DNA of 64,000 bases. It comes from Ahaetulla prasina (Eukaryota > Chordata > Lepidosauria > Squamata > Colubridae). The stretch spans positions 33,819,935 through 33,883,934 of the forward strand of contig NC_080541.1 in the NCBI RefSeq assembly GCF_028640845.1, given 5' to 3'. Every line of letters starts with the position of its first letter. The first letter of the stretch is position 1. Positions 1 to 10,955 of the stretch are shown piece by piece. The position numbers and the translations under genes are program-made. The notes beneath the pieces are model-generated. The model ran no database searches, was not told the DNA's origin, and saw only the letters and a program-made list of their open reading frames with translations.

Positions 1-949
1 AAGTCAAATGTAATAAAACAGAGAATTTTAGGGTGGGGACCCACTTTCAAATAACCCTGCATTAGAGTATACTGTAATATTTTTTTTAATAAATTAGGCT
101 TGCTGAAATTATTCACTCATTTCAGTTTTCCTTAACCTGCTATCCTCCAGCTGTGTTGGACTACAACCCTAATAATCCTGATTAGCCATTCTTTGGCTGA
201 GCACGATGAGTATTGTACTTCATCATTCCTGAAGGCACCAGGTTGGAGGAGACTGTATTGATTTGCCTTTGGATTAAATAAAAGATAGCCCCAATTAATT
301 GGTCTGCAATTTTTAAAGCATGATTTGATTATTTCAATAAGTCAATATTTATATTACAGTTCAAATTCTCCTTTCATTAAAAAAGGATGTGATATGTAAA
401 AAAGCATATCATACACTGTACACCCCTCTTCCAATAATTTACTTTTAAAATGGATTTGTTAAAAATATAATAATTAAAGTCCTATCTTCTTTTTGTGATT
501 GGTGGGCATTATTTTAAATTTTACAGATTGGCACTGCAGTAATAATAGCCTAAATTATTCAATAGCATAAGCACTTTATTTATTCCATGAGTAACTTATA
601 TTGCAACATATGGAACTATAGGTGGGGTATATATGATTAAAAAAATCTCTTCAGAATCTGATTTCAAAATTGATTACACTTGGAATTGGGAGTGAGAAAT
701 TCAAGAAGATGGAGAGGAAACCAAGATTTGGGGATCTTTTTTGCACCATCTTCAAGCAATATGGAACTGGAACCTTCTGAGCATTTGTTTGTTGTTGGGA
801 TTCTGGGAATTGTAGTCATAACAGTGGAGGATTTTACAATTTGGAGGATTTTACAATTTGGGAAGGTTGCTACAAAGTAGGGCACAGGCAAATGCATGCA
901 ATCTTTTGCTCTATCAGGAATTTTAACTCCCTTGTAATATCCTTTAAGA

Positions 950-1288
950 CAGTGGTGAAATCTAATTTTTTTTACTACCGGTTCTGTGGGTGTGGCATGG
1001 TGGGCGTGGTGTCACTTGGTGGGCGTGGCAGGGAAAGGATACTGCAAAATCCCCATTCCCTCCCCACACCTGGGGGGAAATCTCCATTCCCATCCCACTC
1101 TGGGGCCAGCCAGAGGTGGTATTTGCCGCTTCTCTGAACTGCTCAAAATTTCTGCTATTGGTGCTCCAGAGCCTGTCAGAACCTGCTGGATTTCACCCCT
1201 GCTTTAAGAAGCATAAAAATATAATATGCTCAAAATTTCTGCTACTGGTTCTCCAGAACCTGTCAGAACCTGCTGGATTTCACCCCTG
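950..1288. mobile_element. hAT-type MITE with perfect 8-bp TSD and duplicated right end
   Basis: The element starts CAGTGGTGAAATC and ends GATTTCACCCCTG, so the termini are inverted. The flanking 8-mer CTTTAAGA is present at 942-949 and again directly after the right terminus. The right end plus target copy is duplicated in tandem with an 87-bp period (termini at 1201 and 1288, TSD copies at 1202-1209 and 1289-1296). Internal sequence is GC-richer than the flanks and has no transposase frame. Confidence 0.8.
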
Positions 1289-2299
1289 CTTTAAGAAGCA
1301 TAAAAATATAATAAAAATATAAGGAAGAGGATTGCTAATTTGTTGGTACTCTATGTAGGATCAGTCAAACTTTTTCTGAAAAAAGCCACCCCCTTGAATC
1401 TATGTACTTTTGCTCCAGAATAAAACTTACAGCTGTAATGCCTGCTCACCCATAAATTGAGTGAAAACAAATATTTTCCATTACTAAGCCTAACTGGAGC
1501 CTCCAGGACTGCCTGCAGCTCCCACGGGGGTCAAAAAGTCATGTTTGCTTTATTTATTTTTTTCCTTTTGGATCTTCTTTCTACTCTTCTTGTCCTACTT
1601 AGGAGAAAGAGAACTCCAGCAAAAAGTCAACACGGTCATTTTTTCTTGTAGGCTTCGTCTTTTTTTTTTCTATCATGGAAATTGTATAATAAATTATACA
1701 ATTCTGGAACTCATGGAAATGTTCAGAACTTTGCCAGAGTCTGATATAAGAATGTCAGATGTAACAATTCCCCTCCCTGCAACATTTGTCTGGTGTGATG
1801 GCCTGGAGTGGAAAGAACAGGCATGAAATACAGTCAAAATAGATTTACCTGCCCTGTTGATAGATAACAGCAGTGAATCTATATTTTCTGATTTGGTATC
1901 TGGAGATTATTTATTTCAAATGCAACCCAAAAAAATTCCCAAAATAATTTTTCTCACTGTGAAAGAATCAGTTGAAAATTATGCCTTATCTTGTATCAGA
2001 CCTCAGTTAGAATGAAGTCCAAGATACAAAAAATTGACAGACAGAGGCCTCCTCCAAATGTTTCTTTAATCATGGTGGGTTTTTTTAATGGAATTGAAGA
2101 AAACATTATTGCATGCTTGGTTGGGGGTTCTAGACATTGCATCTAATTTTAATTAAATGTGGATAATATGAAATTTAAAGTTGATTTATGGGAGCCCCAT
2201 CTCCAGATACTTGTGTGTATCTCCTTGTTGGCTACTCAAGTGTTAAGCATGGTTCCCAATGCAGAAAAAATGTTTTATTCTTGATTTTGTTCCATAGAG

Positions 2300-2439
2300 C
2301 AGGGATCTCCAACCTTGGCAACTTTAAGACTTGTGGACTTTAACTCCCAGAATTCTTTAGCCAGCTTTACTTTGCTGGCTGAGGGATTCTGGGAGTTGAA
2401 GTCCACAAGTCTTAAAGTTGCCAAGGTTGGAGATCCCTG
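2300..2439. mobile_element. Palindromic hAT-type MITE (hairpin)
   Basis: About 140 bp forming one near-perfect inverted repeat around a short central loop, with termini CAGGGATCTCC / GGAGATCCCTG. It is flanked by CCATAGAG (2292-2299) and ACATAGAG (2440-2447), a 7/8 target duplication. The same family recurs at 26109, 30041, 33071 and 33425. Confidence 0.85.
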
Positions 2440-2710
2440 ACATAGAGCACATTTTGTTGGTTAAAATGGAGAGATACAATTGATGAAGAGTTTTGTTAAA
2501 CTTAAACGTCTACCTAATTTTTCCCACCTGAAGTACTTCTTTTTTGGTATGGCATCCGCAATCAACAGGCTATGGATGATTTATTTAATTTCTGCCGAAG
2601 GGGGAATCTTTACCTTTCTAACCTTTCCTTTGCCTCACATTAAACTCTTAGTTACCTAGTAACAAGAAAAACTAAAAGAATATCACATATTTTTGTGTTC
2701 TCCATTCTAG

Positions 2711-2787
2711 AAGACACCTACGAACGAACTTTGCAGGTGGATGGAGAAAGTGCAAACATAATGCTTTTGGACGTTTGGGAAAACAAG
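2711..2787 (+). CDS. GEM: GEM internal coding exon (switch I/II region)
   Basis: Preceded by TTCTAG and followed by the donor GTAGTATG. It enters in phase 1 (the first G of a glutamate codon comes from the upstream exon) and ends in phase 0. It encodes EDTYERTLQVDG through LLDVWENK, which contains the non-canonical RGK G3 motif. Confidence 0.93.
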
Positions 2788-5700
2788 GTAGTATGCAATA
2801 CCATTTTGTGAGGCAGAAGTTTTTATTGCCCTATGTTCATGTGTATATTCTCATTCTTTAATTCTGATGAGCGAAATACATAGTTACATAAATGCATTCT
2901 TTTTTAAAGAATCCCTAAATTTAGTTGCAAGCACAGTTAGAAATATTGAGAAGTCAAACTTCAGGAATCCTCTGTGTGGCCACCAGTTACTTCTTGAATG
3001 AAATTTTTACTTTGTGTGCAGGGAGAGACTGCATTTAAGAATTAAATTCACAGTTTTTAGATTGGATACTGTGTGTGTGTGTGTGTGTGTGTGTTGGCTG
3101 AAAGCCTGAAAGTACTTATTTTGTTGTTCCTGAAGGTTATGATGGCACAAAGTGACCAGTTAAGAAATTTGAGACCAGTTTTGAATAACCAGCTCTCAGT
3201 TCTAACTAAGATCAGGCTGCTATTTTTTCCACACAGCACCAGGGCTATAGATTTTCTTCCAGTTTGGAAATGGCTAGTCCCTTCCCTGCTTTCCAGCAGA
3301 CTATAAACAAGTTTTTAATTTTCTTTTAAGTACTACTGCTTGATATTTGGTATATTGGGAAGTGTGTGGTGGGTGTACATGTAGTTACAATCTTGCATTT
3401 CCAAATTGAAAACTACTTTGCTTATCCCTGTTTTAATACACAACTTTGTTTAAATTAAGATTAAACTCTGAGTAAGTATTAGAGATAAAAGTAAATATGC
3501 TGTCAAACTGACCACTACATGGGTCCATCCGTGTTAAATGCAAAAGCAATTTGCCATTCACTTCTGTTGGCCAGAAAGCTAGCTAGGTATGGGAACCAGG
3601 TTTGAAAAAGTCAATGTCCACATGGGATTAAAGAAATACAAAACTCTTTTATTGGTCTACAGTAGAAGAAGAGGATGCTCCTCGGCTTTTGCCCAAGGAT
3701 CATGCCAAAAATCAGGTCACTTTTATACAATTTAATAGCGGGAACAAAAATAGGAGAATCCCTAACTGGTTACAAAGTTACATGACAGTCACACATGTGT
3801 ACAAAACAAAGCCATCCCATAATACTCCATTATTTATTTAATTCTAATCATATAAATTCACTACCATTGTGTTGTTTTTTAAGATGCTAATAATGAGCTT
3901 TATTTACCTCTACATCTTTGTCTGGACACCTCTACAATGATTGCTTAAGCTAAATATTGTGTTGCTTTCTTTGATTCCAGTAATGGGTTTGTTTGCAACA
4001 TATCTTAGCTGAGTGTCAAAGCTACTACTTGTTAGTTCTTCTATATAGGAGACGTTTGAGATCAGATTGGTCCCTTCTGCCTCTTAATTGCAGGTGTTAA
4101 ATAAATGTTACTTCTAGCGGACAAGACACAACCAATAATTCTGGCTAAAGTTAAAGCTTATAAACTCTTTCATTTATTACTAAGCTAATAAATCACCGTG
4201 GCCTCAAATGGGAGGTATGCCATAGCTATGAGTGAGAGCCAGGCTCATTTTCACTTGTTCTATACTTCTTCTGGGACGCTCTGGCCAGCCTGCAACCCTG
4301 AAATTTCCTAGTGGCTTCCTATTTGCTACACTTATCACTTCCTTAGACTCTACATTGGGGAAACAGTCAATATTTGCAGTGGTATGTTTTGATCCCTATT
4401 ATAATTCTTTAAATTACTACCCCATTCAGGTTGGAAAGCAAGGAGTGACATTTGTAGGACCATATGTCTAATAATTTTTCTGAACTGATCTTGGCTAGTT
4501 GCATTCGAAGGACTCCATTTAATTGGGCTATGGGTTGCAATTTAAGTCCCTATAAACAAATACTTGATTGACTTGGATTAAGATCTGGGCACATTTAGTA
4601 AGGTAATAGAATGAAGGTCCTTTCTTTCACAGTCCATTCCCACATGCTAAACAGAGTGTATGAGAATTCTGCTCAAGGAATGGAAAGTGAAATGGTGTAA
4701 ATTGTAAGGAGAAAGAGATTCCTTTCTAAATGAGTGGAATTCCATCCATAACATTTTCAGAGGTTTATAAGAATGATTTGATTATGAGGGCAAGGAAGGA
4801 CATTTACACCACCTATTATACATATCTACACCTGGATCCAATTCACTGATTATTTTGTAGACATGCATTGCTAGAACAACAAGGAGTATTGCCAAAATGC
4901 TTTGGGAATCATGTCAGCAATTTAAGTAATAGGTGAGTCTTCCACAGTAGCCATTTTGTGTCAGATGCTTTCAAAATTCTAACTATAAGATAGAATCCCC
5001 GTTAAATTGAATACCACTGAGGTACTGAATGCATTTCACCTGAATTTGGTGAAAAAGAGATTTTGCAAATCAAAAGCAAAATTGTATATGCAAGGGACCT
5101 TGTAATACAATGCTTGTTTACGAATATGAGCAATGCATTTAAAATAATGAAAGCTTTATGATTATAGTAACCAGCAACATTTAGTATTTCTCCTGTAGAT
5201 GATGGGCTTCCAGGTGTGAAGCCTAAACTTCTGACTCTAGATCTCTTCTTATTTGAGTAGAATGAAAACGGATGGCTCCAAGATCAGTGCATGAAAGTTG
5301 GAGATGCATATGTCATTGTCTATTCCATCACGGACCGGGCAAGCTTTGAAAGAGCATCTGAGCTAAGGATTCGGCTTCGCAGGGCACGGAAGATGGAAGA
5401 CCTTCCTATTATTTTAGTGGGCAATAAAAGTGACCTAGTAAGGCGCCGTGAAGTTTCTGTTTCAGGTAAGGATGTTTCTCTTCAAATATTTTTGCTTCAA
5501 CTCTTTAGATGCTGTGATTGTAGACGTATCTACATCATGACCTGTTTGCACAACAATGATGAGTGGGGGATGGTAGAGGTGTTTTGAATTCCAAAAGGGA
5601 ATTCATTGACAGTACAAGTAGTCCTTGACTTGCAACAGTTTGTTTAGTGACCATTTGAAGTTAAAATGGCACTGAAAAAAGTTTTTCACACTTATGACCA

Positions 5701-6427
5701 CTGCAGCATCCCCATGGTCACGTGATCAAGATTCAGATGCTTGGCAACTGGTTCATATTTATGTCCCAGATCGTGTGATCATCTTTATCAACCTTCTGAC
5801 GAGCAAAGTCAATGGGGAAGCCAGATTTACGACTCTGTTACTAACTTAACAACTGCAGTGATTCACTTAGCAAGTGTGGTAAGCAAGATCATAAAATGGG
5901 GCAAAACTTACTCAACAACGGTCTCAGCAACAGAAATTTTGGGCTCAGTTGTGGTCATAAGTCAAGGAGTACTTGTAGTGAAGTGGCACTATTGAAACTA
6001 ACTTCATGCAGGGAGACATTTTATCTTTTAAGTCCGTGTTTTGCTTTTTTAGGAGATTTTGGGAATCGAAGTCCGCATATATTAAAGTTTCTAAGATTGA
6101 AGAGCACTATTAATACTTCTGAATTATTTTGTATTCAAATATTTTCCAGAGGGCCGAGCCTGTGCCGTAGTCTTTGATTGTAAGTTCATTGAGACCTCAG
6201 CAGCTGTACAGCATAATGTCAGGGAGCTGTTTGAAGGCATCGTACGTCAAGTTCGTCTGAGAAGGGACAGCAGAGAAAAGAACGAGAAGAGGCTGGCATA
6301 TCAAAAGAGAAAAGAGACCATCCCTAAGAAGGCGAGGCGATTCTGGGGGAAGATTGTAGCCCGAAAAAACAAGAATATGGCTTTCAAACTGAAGTCCAAA
6401 TCTTGCCATGATCTCTCTGTCCTTTAG
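2711..6427 (+). CDS. GEM: GEM, RGK-family GTP-binding protein (3' three coding exons)
   Basis: Join of 2711-2787, 5261-5465 and 6150-6427; all three introns' visible ends are GT/AG and the frame is kept. The encoded C-terminal part shows RGK hallmarks: DVWENK replaces the usual DxxG of switch II, NKSD is the G4 guanine-specificity motif, ETSA is the G5 motif. It is followed by a basic tail (KARRFWGKIVA, the calmodulin-binding region of the family) and the conserved C-terminus SCHDLSVL. GEM binds GTP, inhibits voltage-gated calcium channels through their beta subunits and affects Rho-kinase signalling; it acts at the plasma membrane and in the cytosol without a prenylation motif, and none is seen. 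The match to mammalian GEM is stronger than to RRAD or REM, and the neighbour CDH17 agrees. The N-terminus and P-loop are outside the window. Confidence 0.95.
2788..5260 (+). other. GEM: GEM intron
   Basis: Donor GTAGTATG, acceptor TTTGAGTAG. It holds a short (TG)n tract at 3071-3094 and a diverged dispersed repeat (3605-4200) that recurs near 20440-21300. Nothing else is recognisable. Confidence 0.8.
3605..4200. repeat. Diverged dispersed repeat, unclassified (copy 1)
   Basis: This stretch is co-linear with 20440-21300 over several hundred bases. Shared blocks include TTTTATACAATTTAATA, a run near TTATTTACCTC, GATTCCAGTAATG and TCTTAGCTGAGTGT. It has no coding frame and no clear termini. 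TTTATT runs (AATAAA on the other strand) would fit an old antisense LTR, but that is only a guess. Confidence 0.5.
5261..5465 (+). CDS. GEM: GEM internal coding exon (G4 motif)
   Basis: Acceptor GAGTAG, donor GTAAGG. It starts in phase 0 and ends in phase 1. It encodes NENGWLQDQCMKVGDAY, then YSITDRASFERASELR, then IILVGNKSDLVRRREVSVS. NKSD is the G4 motif. Read-through into the intron makes a slightly longer open frame that is not real. Confidence 0.95.
5615..5975. mobile_element. MITE with TA target duplication (Tc1/mariner-like) in GEM intron
   Basis: Termini CAAGTAGTCCTTGAC and GTCAAGGAGTACTTG are flanked by TA on each side (5613-5614, 5976-5977). Internal sequence contains AAAGTCAATGGGGAAGCCAG, also present in the copy at 61640-61994. 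It has no transposase frame. Confidence 0.75.
6150..6427 (+). CDS. GEM: GEM terminal coding exon and stop
   Basis: Acceptor TTTTCCAG. The first two bases complete a glutamate codon, giving EGRACAVVFDCKFIETSA, which includes the G5 motif ETSA. It continues through the basic tail RRFWGKIVARKNKNMAFKL and ends SCHDLSVL with TAG at 6425-6427. The conserved C-terminal heptapeptide region is intact. Confidence 0.96.
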
Positions 6428-6839
6428 GAACTTGGGGACACATCCAGACTTTTATCTATCACAAATATGCCACATAATCTCCAGAACTGAGAAAAATCAA
6501 TCTATATTAGATTGGTCAACACAGCTGATCTGGAATCACAATTGTGATTACTGTGATGGTGTATGCCTGCAATACAGTAAGCATGGCCTCATGCATGGAA
6601 GAAGGAATGTCATCTATATGTTTGGTTTATATGAGCGCACTGGATTGGGAACAGCATTTTTATGCTCTCTGAAAGAACATTCCAAACAATATAGTAAGAT
6701 GAGCCTGAAAAAACACAACCAGTTTCCTATGGAAAGGGGAACTCCTATAGTTGCCTTCTTCCAAACCAACCAGTTGCTTTTCTTAAGTGTGCACTGCTAA
6801 GTCTTATTCTTACAATATCATCTGTTGCAGTGGCTAGAT

Positions 6840-6841
<2 letters not shown>

Positions 6842-6898
<57 letters not shown>
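6842..6898 (+). repeat. (CAG)19 trinucleotide repeat in probable GEM 3' UTR
   Basis: Nineteen uninterrupted CAG units, 415 bases after the GEM stop codon and upstream of every AATAAA seen. It would therefore be transcribed as CAG in the sense strand. A pure tract like this is expected to vary in length between individuals. Confidence 0.95.
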
Positions 6899-6899
<1 letters not shown>

Positions 6900-7311
6900 T
6901 AATCAGATGCTTGGATCACTAGGACCGCTAAAGCCGGCCACCCATTGATGGTTATTGTCATGAAGTCAACACTGTCCCAATTCTAAATCCATTCACTTCC
7001 TGCCCTACTGGCCCTGTGTCCATTTGTATTCTGATCATCTTCCTAATTGCACCTGCATGTTGCTTTGCAGCCTGAGATTCTAAAAGATAAAGTAGGCAGG
7101 CATTGCCACAGATCTGATATCAAATTCAATTCTTTCTGGCTTTTGTATTATCCCGCCTCCTTGCCTCCTTGCTGCCAAATGAAACCATCAAAGCATAGCT
7201 ACCTCTGAAATAAAAGCACATCCATCACAAACCAGCAGTTGCTACAGCATAGCACCATTCAATTAAGGGGACCACTGAAGAGGCAGGGAGAAAATATCTT
7301 GATGTGGTATG

Positions 7312-7539
7312 GGCACATGTGCCTTTGAGTCAGCATTGACTCCTGGGGACTGTCAGAAAAAGTCCCTGCATTTTTCTTGGCAGGATTTTGGAAGTGGTAT
7401 GCCATTGCCTCCTTCCAAGGGCTAATACCGAATGGTTGGCCAAGATCACCCAGCTGGCTATGTACCTAAGGCGGGACAAGCACTCACAGATTCTCAATTT
7501 CTAGCAGGTGCCTTAATAACTACACCAAACTGGCACTCC
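7312..7539 (-). mobile_element. tRNA-derived SINE, antisense
   Basis: On the minus strand it opens with TGGTGTAGTTATTAAGGC (an A-box-like start), then the CCAGCTGGGTGATCTTGGCC block and a tail GGAGTCAATGCTGACTC. The same family occurs at 12135 and 59466 in the sense orientation. Confidence 0.75.
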
Positions 7540-8165
7540 TTAATATGGTAGGGTTAATTATCAAGAGATGCTTATGCTGTTGTGATCCAATATGGAGAAT
7601 TAGTCTGAATACCGATAATAAAGAATGTTGGGAATTTTAATTGCGTAATTATAGAATAAATATTTTCTTATTTCTCTCTCGAGCCATTCAGAATTCCTAA
7701 AAACAGCATGTTAAAGCCAGACACGCTCAGGAAAGGGGAGGACATTAGCTCACGCGTGAAGGGGAATTCCTGTCTGAATTCAGTTCAGTTTTTGCTGTAA
7801 ATTACTGCAAATCAACTTTTGCTTGTGTCACCCTACAGCAATGTTATGGTAGGAATGGTAGATCCTGAGAATGAAACTCAAGGGTGAGATGTAAATTTTT
7901 GAGAAGGTGGATTGCTTTTTAGTAAAAACCAAAAAGAGAGTTTGTGCTCAAAACAACTGTTTATGACATTACTTTTATATTTATTATCGTTCAATTATTA
8001 ATTGTATTTTCAATAGGTGAGCTCGAAGAAGGGAGAGATAGGACTGTGGAAAATGTAGTATTGAAATATATTTATTAAACGATTTCTTTAGAAACTGTTG
8101 GTTTTTGTTACTGTTTTCTATTAGCTTTTGGATTAAGCAACGTTTATTTACATACCTTAAAAATC

Positions 8166-8171
8166 AATAAA
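8166..8171 (+). terminator. GEM: Candidate polyadenylation signal of GEM
   Basis: AATAAA followed about 45 bases later by TGGTGTGATG, a plausible GT-rich downstream element. Three other AATAAA hexamers lie upstream, so use of this one is an inference. Confidence 0.4.
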
Positions 8172-8455
8172 ATATTTCATTGCTTTTGAAATTAAATCTC
8201 AAATGTTCCTTCTTTAATGGTGTGATGAAAGTTTAGTTCACACAGGAAAATATCTGGTTTTTTACTTTTATGTAATACAATATCAACATGCGGATCTACC
8301 AAAAGCAGCTTATATATTCACTAGTTCTAAAAGATGATCAGTGTACTTAACCCTTCGTATTTGTAATTTGTTTCTTAAATTGTGAACTCTCAGTTTAAAA
8401 ATTATAAATTTAATAAATAAATTAATTTAAACAAAAGTTTTCAGTCATTAAAAGC
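8172..8455. other. Intergenic, nothing recognised
   Basis: AT-rich sequence between the probable GEM transcript end and the BovB fragment. No repeat termini or coding signal are seen. Confidence 0.5.
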
Positions 8456-8459
8456 AAGT

Positions 8460-8745
8460 AATGGGATCTCGAAGGCCAGATCCTGAAGATGAAACTGAAA
8501 TACTTTGGCCACTTAATGAGAAGGAAGGACTCACTGGAGAAGAGCCTAATGCTGGGAACAATTGAGGGCAAAAGAAGAAGGGAACGGCAGAGAGTGAGGT
8601 GGCTGGATGGAGTGACTGAAGCAGTAGGTGTGAGCTTAAATGGACAACAAAGGATGGTAGAGGACAGGAAGGCCTGGAGGAATGTTGTCCATGGGGTCGC
8701 GATGGGTCGGACATGACTTCGCAGCTAACAACAACGGGAATTCAC
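8460..8745 (+). mobile_element. BovB/RTE LINE 3' end
   Basis: The open frame 8489-8716 encodes the typical end of the BovB reverse transcriptase protein: LKYFGHLMRRKDSLEKSL, RQRVRWLDGV, then EDRKAWRNVVHGVAMGRT. It is followed by the family-typical 3' end GGGTCGGACATGACTTCGC and a short ACAAC tail. The copy is strongly 5'-truncated. BovB is known to have moved horizontally between squamates and ruminants. Confidence 0.9.
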
Positions 8746-9049
8746 CCTGTTGAATCTGTTGACTTTCCAGCTGACAAGCATAACATACTGTGTTCATTTT
8801 ATACTGTGAGTTATTTAATTATCACATTTACATCTGTTATCTACTATGACTGCCTCTTCCCTATTACATCTACTCAGCCCAGCAGAACAGGAAGGCAGGA
8901 TATGTTGCAGGTCCCATCTATTAGGGATGTACTTCTGCTGGGACCATAAAAAAGGACTTCTCGATCATTTCTGAGGGACAATTGGCTCCCAGCTTGCTTG
9001 TTGCTTTTCTGAAAGACTCTGAAGATATGGTTATGTAGGTGGGTATGGG

Positions 9050-9235
9050 GACCATGAATAGAGATGGAGCTGATCAAGTGGTTGATTTGAAAATGATATT
9101 GTTGCCATCGGGTGGATTGGGGTGGGGTTTCATTGGTTTTTATGTTGTTGGGTTTTTAATATTGTAAATTGTCTGGAGTCACTGTTATGTGAGTTGGGCA
9201 GCCATATAAATTTAATAAATAAACATACTTATTAT
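9050..9235 (+). mobile_element. L2-type LINE 3' tail
   Basis: Ends with GGAGTCACTGTTATGTGAG, then GGGCAGCCATATAAAT and a TAATAAATAAA tail, the terminal pattern shared with the copy at 31140-31545. No coding part remains. Confidence 0.6.
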
Positions 9236-9680
9236 TAAATATAATTTAGCAATACATAAAAATAAAGTATATTATTAACATTAATTCAATATTAGGAAGA
9301 AAACTCAACCTCTTCTCTCAGCTTCCTAAAAATTCCATGCCTGAAGTCATCTCCTAGACAGAAAAACAGAAAATATGGATTTGGATAAACACATTCACTT
9401 GCCATTTTTTCCTCACTAGCTTCATGCTCTAGGTCAGATAACCTGGTGATCTTTTCACCTCTCCTTGATACAGAAGATCAGCTACAGATGAAGCATTTGC
9501 CATGATGAGGGAAGCTGTCCTTTTGCTCTTCTGGCTCTACATATCTGCATTTAGACCAACAGATTTATTATCTAAACGCAGGAACTAAAAACTTTCCAAG
9601 GCAGCATGAGCTCATTTTGTAGAATAAGTGAAATATAAACAAATAGCAAACAGATTAAAAGAGTTGGAAGGGAACTTGAA
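9236..9680. other. Intergenic, nothing recognised
   Basis: AT-rich stretch between two LINE fragments with no repeat ends or coding signal that I can identify. Confidence 0.5.
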
Positions 9681-9686
9681 GGTAGA

Positions 9687-10955
9687 ATAGAATAAAATAA
9701 CAGAGTTGGAAGAGACCTTGGAGGTCTTCTAGTCCAACCCCCTGCCCAGGCAGGAAACCCTACACCATTTCAGATAAATGGTTATCCAACATTTTCTTAA
9801 AAATTTTCATTGTTGGAGCATTCACAACTTCTGCAGGCAAGTTGTTCCACTGATCAATAGTTCTGACTGTCAGGAAATTTCTCCTTAGTTCTAAGTTGCT
9901 TCTTTCCTTGATTAGTTTCCACCCATTGCTTCTTGTCCTACCCTCAGGTGCTTTGGAGAATAGTTTAAGTCCCTCTTCTTTGTGGCAACCCCTGAGATAT
10001 TGGAAGACTGCTATCATGTCTCCCCTAGTCCTTCTTTTCATTAAACTAGACATACTGAGTTCCTGCAACCGTTCTTCATATGTTTTAGCCTCCAGTCCCC
10101 TAATCATCTTTGTTGCTCTTCTCTGCATTCTTTCTAGAGTCTGAACATCTTTTTTACATCGTGGCAATCAAAACTGAATGGATTATTCCAAGTGTGGTCT
10201 TACCAAGGCATTATAAAGTGGTATTAACACTTCACATGTTCTTGATTTTATCCCTCTGTTTAAGCAGCCCAGAACTGTATTGGCTTTTTTGGCAGCTTCT
10301 GCACACTGCTGGCTCATATCTAAATAGTTGTCCACTACGACTCCAAGATCCCTCTCACAGTTGCTACTATTGAGCAAGGTACCACATATACAGTACCTGT
10401 GCATTTTGGTTTTTTTTTGCCTAAATGTAGAACCTTATTTTGTTAGATAGCACCCAATGTTCAAGTTTGTCAAGATCCTTCTGTATCTTGAGCCTATCTT
10501 CTGGAGTGTTGGCTATTCCTGCCAGCTTGGTGTCATCTGCAAATTTGATGAGTTCCCCATGTATCCCCTCGTCGAAGTCATTGATGAAGATGTTGAAGAG
10601 TACTGGGACTAAAACAGAGCCTTGGGGTACTCCACTGCATACTTCCCTCCATGTGGATGTAGTTCCATTGAGGACTACACGTTGAGTGTGGTTGGTCAGC
10701 CAGTTACGAATCCATCTGGTGATGGTGCTGTCTAACCCACATTTTTCTACTTTATCTAGTAGTAGGTTATGGTCTACTTTATCAAATGCTTTACTGAAGT
10801 CCAAGTAAATTATATCGACAGCATTCCTCTGGTCCACTAATTTTGTCATTTTGTCAAAGAATGCAATAAGATTAGTCTGGCATGATCGGTTTTTGACAAA
10901 CCCATGTTGGCTTTTGGTTATTACTTCGTTTGCTTCTAGGTTTGTTTCTATTTAC
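9687..10955 (-). mobile_element. CR1 LINE, 5'-truncated, antisense
   Basis: The minus strand carries a decayed CR1 reverse transcriptase in several frames. Frame 10421-10849 has YLDFSKAFDKVDHNLLLDK, then GVPQGSVL and FADDTKL (the catalytic FADD). Frame 10183-10404 has [18 protein letters not shown]. Frame 9760-10167 has RMQRRATKMIRGLE and the end of the ORF. The 3' end of the element (left side) has ACAGAGTTGGAAGAGACCTT, typical of CR1. Stops and frameshifts show it is dead. Confidence 0.92.

Larger units (their letters stand above)
1..2710 (+). other. GEM: Incoming intron of GEM (5' part outside window)
   Basis: No coding exon of GEM is recognisable here. The exon holding the N-terminus and the P-loop (G1) must lie upstream, because the first exon seen begins one base into a glutamate codon. 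The stretch is AT-rich and contains a hAT-type MITE (950-1288), a palindromic MITE (2300-2439) and a 17-bp tandem duplication near 825-858. The short open frames have no recognisable similarity and look like chance. Confidence 0.6.
6428..8171 (+). other. GEM: Probable GEM 3' untranslated region
   Basis: This sequence follows the stop codon without any coding signal. AATAAA hexamers occur at 7209, 7617, 7655 and 8166; the last is followed by GT-rich sequence near 8218 and is a reasonable end, but an earlier site is possible. The stretch contains (CAG)19 and an antisense SINE. Confidence 0.5.

Noticed and set aside
5466..5587. Open frame continuing past the GEM exon into the intron
   Set aside because: A good GTAAGG donor at 5466 and the homology join to 6150 show it is intronic read-through.
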